Origin: an uncultured Aquimonas sp.
Lineage (GTDB): Bacteria > Pseudomonadota > Gammaproteobacteria > Xanthomonadales > Xanthomonadaceae
DNA: 16,736 nt
Direction: 5' to 3'
Assembly: GCA_946481615.1 (NCBI GenBank)
Contig: CAMLOR010000056.1
Coordinates: 1 to 16,736, forward strand
Shown here: piece after piece, positions 8,068 to 13,293 of the stretch
Layout of the letters: each line of letters opens with the position of its first letter
Position numbering within the stretch: position 1 is the stretch's first letter
Notes under the pieces: model-generated
Told to the model about the DNA's origin: nothing
The model's database searches: none
What the model saw: only the letters and a program-made list of their open reading frames with translations
Position numbers and translations under genes: made by a program

Positions 8068-8219
8068 GCGCGTTGCTGCGCCGCGCGCGCGAAGCGCCGG
8101 ATCTCCGCCTGCGAGCGACTCGAAAGCCTTTCGCGACGGGCTGCGCGAACCGTTGCCTCGAGGCACGGGTTCGACAGGCTCACCCCGAACGGGCGCGGCG
8201 AACCGGAGTTCGCCCTTGA
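8064..8219 (+). CDS. 51-codon frame bridging the DUF58 and DUF4381 genes (possibly only a coupling leader)
   Basis: A 51-residue, Arg-rich frame. Its ATG overlaps the DUF58 stop (ATGA at 8064-8067) and its TGA at 8217-8219 overlaps the proposed TTG start of the DUF4381 gene (TTGA at 8216-8219). It runs through the inverse REP-like unit. The composition (MSALLRRAREAPDLRLRATR at the start) suggests no known domain, and a functional peptide is unlikely. The ATGA overlap is the junction type used elsewhere in this operon, so this may be the old start region of the DUF4381 gene, thrown out of frame by the inserted repeat. It might now carry ribosomes across the insertion. Confidence 0.3.
   Translation: MSALLRRAREAPDLRLRATRKPFATGCANRCLEARVRQAHPERARRTGVRP
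8146..8173. repeat. 28-base imperfect palindrome next to the inverse REP-like unit
   Basis: A perfect 12-base palindrome TGCCTCGAGGCA (8154-8165) is extended on both sides to 14-base arms with two mismatches (outer CGAAC / GTTCG). It could form a hairpin in the DUF58-DUF4381 gap and overlaps the end of the repeat unit at 8169. Confidence 0.5.
8169..8190 (-). repeat. REP-like palindromic unit, copy 3, inverse orientation
   Basis: The exact reverse complement of copy 1 at 7531-7552 (22 of 22 bases), and 26 of 27 when flanks are included. It lies in the gap between the DUF58 and DUF4381 genes, 26 bases before the proposed TTG start. Confidence 0.85.
8205..8208 (+). promoter_or_regulatory. Ribosome binding site deciding the TTG start at 8216
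   Basis: GGAG lies 7 bases before TTG 8216-8218. No comparable site precedes the upstream TTG at 8153. Starting at 8216 leaves the REP-like unit untranslated in this frame and begins four codons before the conserved LRDIHLP motif. Confidence 0.6.
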
Positions 8220-8701
8220 GCCCCGGCCCGGTCCTGCGCGATATCCATCTGCCCGCGGAGCCCTCGTGGTGGCCGCCCGCGCCCGGCTGGTGGCTGCTGG
8301 CTGCGCTGTTGTGCCTCGTCTTCGCATGGGCCTGGCGCCTGCTCGCGCGCAAGCGTCGCGCGCAGCGCCTGCGCAGCGCGTTGCACGAGGAATTCGAAAC
8401 GCTGCGGCGCGAACACGCCGAAGGCGCAGCACAGGTCGCAGCGATCTCGCTGTTGCTGCGCCGCGCCGCGAAGCGTTACGCGCCCGAAGCACTGACGTTG
8501 CGCGACGACGACTGGCTGCGCTTCCTCGATGCCGGCGATGCATCGCGTCCGTTCTCGCAAGGTCCCGGCCGACTGCTGCTCGACGGCCCTTACCGCCCAC
8601 GCATCGAAGTGGCCGAGGCCGACGCCCTCGCGTCCATCGTGCGCCGTCGCCTCGACGCCTTCGTCGCACCGAAGGCACGCGTCGCGAAGGAGGCGGCATG
8701 A
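8216..8701 (+). CDS. DUF4381 single-pass membrane protein
   Basis: A 161-residue DUF4381 protein, a regular member of MoxR/Bat operons that sits between the DUF58 and VWA genes. The N-terminal family motif is visible as VLRDIHLPAEPSWWPPAPGW (6-25), followed by one transmembrane helix (about 26-43, LLAALLCLVFAWAW) and an RLLARKRRAQR stop-transfer stretch. The rest is a cytoplasmic helical domain with WLRFLDA. I chose TTG 8216 because of the GGAG at the right distance and because it begins next to the conserved motif. A longer form from TTG 8153 would add GSTGSPRTG, the translated inverse repeat. The stop overlaps the next start (ATGA at 8698). It probably anchors or links the MoxR and VWA partners, but its biochemical role is unknown. 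Confidence 0.85.
   Translation: MSPGPVLRDIHLPAEPSWWPPAPGWWLLAALLCLVFAWAWRLLARKRRAQRLRSALHEEFETLRREHAEGAAQVAAISLLLRRAAKRYAPEALTLRDDDWLRFLDAGDASRPFSQGPGRLLLDGPYRPRIEVAEADALASIVRRRLDAFVAPKARVAKEAA
8687..8693 (+). promoter_or_regulatory. Strong Shine-Dalgarno of the BatA-like gene
   Basis: AAGGAGG, close to the full anti-SD complement, lies 4 bases before ATG 8698 and inside the end of the DUF4381 gene. It is the strongest such site in the operon and suggests that the BatA-like protein can be made at a high rate independent of coupling. Confidence 0.75.
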
Positions 8702-9720
8702 GCGATCCCGCCATCGTCGCCGGCACCGGCGCCTTCGAATTCGCCTGGCCGCTGGTGTTGCTGTTGCTGCCGCTGCCCTGGCTGGTGCGCCGGCTGTTGC
8801 CGCGCGCACCCGAAAGCGGCGGGGCGGCCCTGCGCGTGCCGTTCTTCGGCGAACTCGTCGAACTGGCCGGCGATGCTGGTCATGGCGCACCGGCGCGCCG
8901 GCTCTGGCTGCCGCTGCTGGCCTGGCTGCTGCTGTGCGGCGCCGCCGCGCGGCCGCAATGGGTGGGCGAAGCGCGGCAGATGCCGATGAGCGGCCGCGAT
9001 CTGATGCTCGCGGTCGACGTCTCCGGCTCGATGGCGGCCGAAGACATGGAAATCGGCGGCCGCCGCGTCGATCGCCTGACCGCGGTGAAGGTGGTGCTGG
9101 GCGACTTCCTCGAACGCCGCGTCGGCGATCGCGTCGGCCTGCTGCTGTTCGGCCAGTTCGCCTACCAGATGACGCCGCTCACCTTCGACCGCAACAGCGT
9201 GCGCTACCAGCTCGAGACCAGCACCATCGGCCTGGCCGGCCGCGAAACCGCGATCGGCGACGCCATCGGCCTGGCGGTGAAGCGATTGCGCGAGCGTCCG
9301 GCCGATCAGCGCGTGCTGATCCTGCTCACCGACGGCGTGAACACCGCCGGCCAGTTGCCGCCGCTCAAGGCCGCCGAGCTGGCGAAGGCCGAGAACGTGC
9401 GCGTGCATGCCATCGCGATGGGCAGCGAGAATGGCCAGCTGCGCGTATTCGGCGTGCCGGTCGCGACGCCCGGCGCGGAAATCGACGAGAAAACGTTGAC
9501 CGAAATCGCCGATCTCACCGGCGGCCGCTTCTTCCGCGCGCGCGACACCGCGGAACTGGCCGGCATCTACGGCGAGCTCGATCGCCTGGAGCCTGCCGCG
9601 CAGGAAGGCGACACGCTGCGGCCGCGCAGCGAATTGTTCGTTTATCCCCTGGCCGCCATGCTGATCCTGGCACTGGTGCCGCTGTTCGCGCTGCCGCGCG
9701 CGCGCGAGGCCGTGGCATGA
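8698..9720 (+). CDS. batA: BatA-like VWA-domain membrane protein with intact MIDAS
   Basis: A 340-residue inner-membrane protein with two N-terminal hydrophobic segments (about 17-33 and 69-85), a VWA domain (about 100-295) and a C-terminal helix (about 315-332), matching the BatA layout. The metal-ion-dependent adhesion site is complete: DVSGSM (Asp107, Ser109, Ser111), Thr184 in GRETAIGDAI and Asp212 in LLTDG. The VWA domain is expected to bind a divalent ion and a partner protein, presumably one handled by the MoxR ATPase. Its ATG overlaps the DUF4381 stop, and its TGA overlaps the next ATG (ATGA at 9717-9720), so it is embedded in the operon. The Bat name comes from Bacteroides aerotolerance genes; the assignment here rests on domain order. 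Confidence 0.92.
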   Translation: MSDPAIVAGTGAFEFAWPLVLLLLPLPWLVRRLLPRAPESGGAALRVPFFGELVELAGDAGHGAPARRLWLPLLAWLLLCGAAARPQWVGEARQMPMSGRDLMLAVDVSGSMAAEDMEIGGRRVDRLTAVKVVLGDFLERRVGDRVGLLLFGQFAYQMTPLTFDRNSVRYQLETSTIGLAGRETAIGDAIGLAVKRLRERPADQRVLILLTDGVNTAGQLPPLKAAELAKAENVRVHAIAMGSENGQLRVFGVPVATPGAEIDEKTLTEIADLTGGRFFRARDTAELAGIYGELDRLEPAAQEGDTLRPRSELFVYPLAAMLILALVPLFALPRAREAVA

Positions 9721-11534
9721 GCGCGCTGTTCGCGCACTTCCATTTCCTGCGGCCCTTCTGGCTGCTGGCGCTGCTGCTCCTGCCGCTGTTGCTCTGGCAG
9801 TGGCGGCGCACGCGCGACGCCGGCAATCCGTGGCGTGCGGTCTGCGATCCGCACCTGCTGCCGCATCTGCTGCAGACAGGCGAAAGCATGCGCGGCCGCG
9901 CGGCCCCCGTGCTGTTCGCGCTGGGTTACGCGCTGGCCGTCACGGCGCTCGCCGGGCCCGCGTTCCGTCAATTGCCCGAACCGCTGTCGCGCAACGAATC
10001 GGCACTGATCGTGGCGCTCGATCTTTCCGACCGCATGCGCTCAGGCGATCTGAAACCCGATCGGCTTTCGCGTGCACGCTACAAACTCGCCGATCTGCTG
10101 GAAGCCCGCGATGAAGGCCAGACCGCGCTGATCGCCTACGCCGGCGATGCCTTCACGGTGGCGCCGCTCACCGACGACGCCAGGTCGCTGCGCGATCTGC
10201 TCGCATCGCTGACGCCCGAAACCATGCCCGTCCCCGGCCAGCGCGCCGACCGCGCCATCGCGCTGGCGCAGCAACTGATGCACGACGCCGGCTATGCCGA
10301 AGGCCGCCTGCTGCTCGTCACCGATCGCGCCGACGCACGCGCCGTGGCCGCGGCGGAGCAGGCCCAGGCCGCAGGGTTGTCGACCTCGGTGCTCGGCGTG
10401 GGCACGGCGCAGGCGGCTCCGATCGCGCTGCCGCAGGGCGGATTCGTGCAGGACGCGAACGGCGAGGTGCTGTTGCCGCATCTGGACGAAGCCTCGCTGC
10501 GCGAACTGGCCACCGCGGGCGACGGCGGTTACGCGGCATTGCGCGTGGATGGCGCCGACCTCGCCGCGCTCGGCCTGCTCGACGCGCGCGCCGGCGAAGG
10601 CAACCTGCGCGAGGACGAACGCACGCGTGCCGAATACCGCGACGAAGGGCCGTTCGTGCTGCTCGCGCTGTTGCCGCTGGCCGCGCTCGCCTTCCGTCGC
10701 GGCTGGCTCGCGGCACTGGCGCTGATGATCTCGCTGCCGTCGCCGCGTGCCGAAGCCTTCGGATTCGCCGATCTGTGGCAGCGCAAGGACCAGCAGGCCT
10801 ACGAAGCCTTGCAGGAGCAGCAGCCGCAGCGCGCGCTCGAACTGGCGAAGGATCCTGCGATTCGCGGCAGCGCGGCCTACAAGGCGGAGGACTACGCGCA
10901 GGCCGCCGACGCCTTCGCGCAGGCCACGCCGGATGCCGACGCGCACTACAACCGCGGCAATGCGCTGGCGCAGGCCAAGCGTTACCAGGACGCGCTCGCC
11001 GCCTACGACGAAGCACTGAAGCTGTCGCCGGGCATGGAAGATGCGGCCGCCAACAAGAAGGCGGTCGAAGAGTTCCTGCAACAGCAGGAGCAGCAACAAC
11101 AACAGCAGCAGGACCAGCAATCGCAGGGCGGCGAATCCGGCGATCCGCAGCAGTCCGAGCCGAAAGAAGGCGAGGACAACCAGTCCGAGCAGCAGGAAGG
11201 CACCGATTCGCAGCAACCGCAGGGCGAATCGCAGCAGCGCGAAGGCGACGCCGAACAGTCTTCGGACCAGCGCAACGACGCCGAGGCGCAAGAGCAGCAG
11301 CAACAACAGGCGCAGCAGGAATTCGCCGAGCAGATGCAGAAGGCGCTCGAAGAAGGCGAACAGCAGGAACAGGCGCAGGCCGCCGAGGAAACCGATCCGC
11401 GCGAAGCCGAAAAGCGCCAGGCCGTGGAACAATGGCTGCGCCGCGTACCGGACGATCCGGGCGGCCTGCTGCGCCGCAAGTTCGCGCTCGAATACCAGCG
11501 CCGCCTGCGCGAAAACCAAGGTGACCAACCCTGA
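9717..11534 (+). CDS. batB: BatB/BatC-type fusion: VWA domain, TPR repeats and Gln/Glu-rich tail
   Basis: A 605-residue membrane protein joining BatB-like and BatC-like parts. Two N-terminal helices (about 12-28 and 63-80) lead to a VWA domain (about 95-290), then a helix pair (about 312-340), then TPR-like repeats (about 382-440, with AHYNRGNALAQAKRYQDAL). A Gln/Glu-rich, probably disordered region follows (about 452-560), and then the conserved end EQWLRRVPDDPGGLLRRKF (571-589), which I recall as typical of this fusion family. The MIDAS is incomplete: DLSDRM (102-107) has Arg106 where the third coordinating Ser is expected, although Asp203 in VTDRAD remains. It may therefore bind partners without metal. 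The gene is coupled on both sides: ATGA with batA and TGATG with batD at 11532-11536. Confidence 0.92.
   Translation: MSALFAHFHFLRPFWLLALLLLPLLLWQWRRTRDAGNPWRAVCDPHLLPHLLQTGESMRGRAAPVLFALGYALAVTALAGPAFRQLPEPLSRNESALIVALDLSDRMRSGDLKPDRLSRARYKLADLLEARDEGQTALIAYAGDAFTVAPLTDDARSLRDLLASLTPETMPVPGQRADRAIALAQQLMHDAGYAEGRLLLVTDRADARAVAAAEQAQAAGLSTSVLGVGTAQAAPIALPQGGFVQDANGEVLLPHLDEASLRELATAGDGGYAALRVDGADLAALGLLDARAGEGNLREDERTRAEYRDEGPFVLLALLPLAALAFRRGWLAALALMISLPSPRAEAFGFADLWQRKDQQAYEALQEQQPQRALELAKDPAIRGSAAYKAEDYAQAADAFAQATPDADAHYNRGNALAQAKRYQDALAAYDEALKLSPGMEDAAANKKAVEEFLQQQEQQQQQQQDQQSQGGESGDPQQSEPKEGEDNQSEQQEGTDSQQPQGESQQREGDAEQSSDQRNDAEAQEQQQQQAQQEFAEQMQKALEEGEQQEQAQAAEETDPREAEKRQAVEQWLRRVPDDPGGLLRRKFALEYQRRLRENQGDQP
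11079..11126 (+). repeat. CAG/CAA low-complexity tract in the VWA-TPR gene
   Basis: About 16 codons that are mostly CAG or CAA, encoding residues 455-470 (mostly Gln). Similar but broken Gln/Glu coding continues to about 11390. The mixed CAG/CAA use suggests selection on the protein rather than simple recent slippage. Confidence 0.7.
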
Positions 11535-13222
11535 TGCATCGATCGTACGGCTTCGTCGTTTTCCTCGCGCTCGCGTTGCTGCCGTTGCTGGCCGCCGCCG
11601 CGCCGCGCGCCTGGCTCGACCGCGACAGCCTGCGCCTGGGCGAAACCATCACGCTCAACGTGGAAACCGACGCGCGCGGCGCCGGCGAACCGGACTTCAG
11701 CGTGCTCGACGCCGATTTCCGCCGCCTGGGCACCTCCAGCAGCACGCAGCTTTCGATCGTCAACGGCCGCCAGAGCGCGCGCACGTTGTGGGCGGTGGCG
11801 CTCGAACCGCGCGCCGAGGGCAGCTTCACCATTCCTGCGTTCACTATCGGCGCGGAAAGCACGCAGCCGATCACCGTCACCGTACTGCCGATGCCGGCCG
11901 GCGGCAGCGCCGCGGCGGGCGACGAGGTTTTCCTCGAGATAGACGCCACGCCGTCCGATCCCTACGTGCAGCAACAGGTGAGTTACGTGGTGCGGCTTTA
12001 CTACGCCGTCACGCTGCTCGAGGGCCAGTTGCAGGAGCCGCAGGTCACCGGTGCGCAGGCCACGCGCCTCGGGCAGGACGTCACCTACCAGAAGACCATC
12101 GACGACAAGCGTTACATGGTGGTGGAACGCCGTTATGCGCTGGTGCCAGAAGCCAGCGGACGGCTGGAGATCCCGGGACCGCGCTTCGCGGGGCGCGCGC
12201 TGCGCTCGGGCTACAACGCGCTCGGCGCCAACTCCGTGTTGAATGCCGTGGGCAACGCGGTGACGCTGGAAGTCAAACCGCGCCCATCGACAGCGAAGAC
12301 GCCCTGGCTGCCCGCGCAGACGCTGGAACTCCACGATGAAAGCGGCGCGGCCCCGGACACGCTGAAGGTCGGCGAACCGCTCACGCTCACGCTGCGGCTG
12401 GTCGCGCAGGGCCTGTCGGCCGAGCAGTTGCCCGAACTGCAGTTGCCGAAAGTCGACGGCGCCGAGATCTATCCCGACCAGGAAACACCGCAGACAGGCG
12501 TGGAGGGCGACTGGCTGCGCGGCGAACGCGTGCGCAAGTTCGCGCTCGTGCCCACGCGGCCGGGACGCATCGAATTGCAGCAGGTCTCGGTCGACTGGTG
12601 GGACGTGCGCAACGATCGCGCGGCTTCCACTTCGCTGCCGGCGCGCTCGTTCACGGTGGAAGGCGCCGCCGTCGACGCGGCGCCGCCGGTCGCGCCCGCG
12701 ACGGGCGATGCCTCAGGTGTCGAATCGACGCAGGCCGAGGTGTCGCGCGATGCCCCCGTTGCGATGCGCTGGCTGTGGCCCGCATTGGCCGCGCTGTTCG
12801 CCGCGCTGTGGATCGCGACCCTGCTCTGGCGCCGCCGCATCGCGGCACCGTCCGCGGCGACGCAGACGCCCACGGGCGTGCCGCGTCGCGAAGACTCGAG
12901 CAGAACCTGGCAGCAGGCACTGCAGCGCGGCGATGCGCACGCCGCCACCACGGCGCTGATCGCCGCCGCGCAGGCACACGATGCGCAGGCGCGCAATCTA
13001 GGGGATGTCGCCGCGCTACTCGACGACTCCACCCAGCGCGAAGCCTTGCAGCGCGTGGAACAGGCGCTTTACCGTGATGCCGATGCGCCCGCCGCAATCG
13101 CCGAGTTGCAAGCCGCCTTCTCGAAAGGTCCGCGCTGGCGCACGCCGAGCAGCTCCAGCAACCCCAGCAACCCCAGCAACCCCGGCGACGGCAGCCTGCC
13201 ACCGCTCTACCCCGAGCGCTGA
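11534..13222 (+). CDS. batD: BatD-like protein (periplasmic beta domains, one membrane anchor)
   Basis: A 562-residue protein with a signal peptide (1-23, FLALALLPLLAAAA), long beta-rich periplasmic domains (about 24-395) and one transmembrane helix (about 414-433, PALAALFAALWIATLLW) followed by Arg residues and a cytoplasmic helical tail. This is the BatD (oxygen tolerance) architecture. Conserved family elements include LDRDSLRLGETITLNVETD near the N-terminus and the YVQQQVSYVVRLYYAV strand near 150. The last ~20 residues contain S-N-P repeats from a 9-base tandem repeat. It is the last gene of the MoxR/Bat operon and its ATG overlaps the preceding stop. BatD probably connects the membrane VWA proteins to periplasmic clients, but this is inference from the family. 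Confidence 0.9.
   Translation: MHRSYGFVVFLALALLPLLAAAAPRAWLDRDSLRLGETITLNVETDARGAGEPDFSVLDADFRRLGTSSSTQLSIVNGRQSARTLWAVALEPRAEGSFTIPAFTIGAESTQPITVTVLPMPAGGSAAAGDEVFLEIDATPSDPYVQQQVSYVVRLYYAVTLLEGQLQEPQVTGAQATRLGQDVTYQKTIDDKRYMVVERRYALVPEASGRLEIPGPRFAGRALRSGYNALGANSVLNAVGNAVTLEVKPRPSTAKTPWLPAQTLELHDESGAAPDTLKVGEPLTLTLRLVAQGLSAEQLPELQLPKVDGAEIYPDQETPQTGVEGDWLRGERVRKFALVPTRPGRIELQQVSVDWWDVRNDRAASTSLPARSFTVEGAAVDAAPPVAPATGDASGVESTQAEVSRDAPVAMRWLWPALAALFAALWIATLLWRRRIAAPSAATQTPTGVPRREDSSRTWQQALQRGDAHAATTALIAAAQAHDAQARNLGDVAALLDDSTQREALQRVEQALYRDADAPAAIAELQAAFSKGPRWRTPSSSSNPSNPSNPGDGSLPPLYPER
13157..13183 (+). repeat. Three 9-base tandem repeats at the batD 3' end
   Basis: AGCAACCCC occurs three times head to tail and is read as S-N-P three times. 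Because the unit is a multiple of three, copy number changes would keep the frame. Confidence 0.85.
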
Positions 13223-13236
13223 CGGCCCGTAACGCA

Positions 13237-13261
13237 GCCCGCGCCATGGCGGGCGTATAGT
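13237..13261 (+). promoter_or_regulatory. Possible hairpin and -10 element upstream of the propeller gene
   Basis: The 71-base gap between batD and the next gene holds a 6-bp hairpin (GCCCGC-GCCATG-GCGGGC, 13237-13254) with no T tract, and directly after it TATAGT (13256-13261), a good -10 match 32 bases before ATG 13294. No -35-like hexamer is found at 17 or 18 bases. The hairpin could be a weak terminator for the Bat operon and the TATAGT a promoter for the next gene, but neither is certain. Confidence 0.3.
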
Positions 13262-13293
13262 CGCCCCAGGACGCACGAAGCCCGGGGTTTCGC

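Noticed and set aside
7531..8190. CRISPR array suggested by repeated 22-base units
   Set aside because: The units are in mixed orientations and irregularly spaced (about 20, 30 and 530 bases apart), some are degenerate, and no cas gene is present. They fit REP-type elements.
8153..8215. TTG at 8153 as the start of the DUF4381 protein
   Set aside because: There is no ribosome binding site before it, and the extra residues are the translation of the inverse repeat unit. TTG 8216 has GGAG 7 bases upstream. Not fully excluded.
6877..8352. A 491-codon - strand frame across the DUF58 gene
   Set aside because: Low-complexity Arg/Ala/Gly sequence with no domain, opposite a conserved DUF58 frame.
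10041..11528. A Leu-rich open frame on the - strand resembling a membrane protein
   Set aside because: The runs of Leu are the antisense of CAG/CAA glutamine codons in the VWA-TPR gene.
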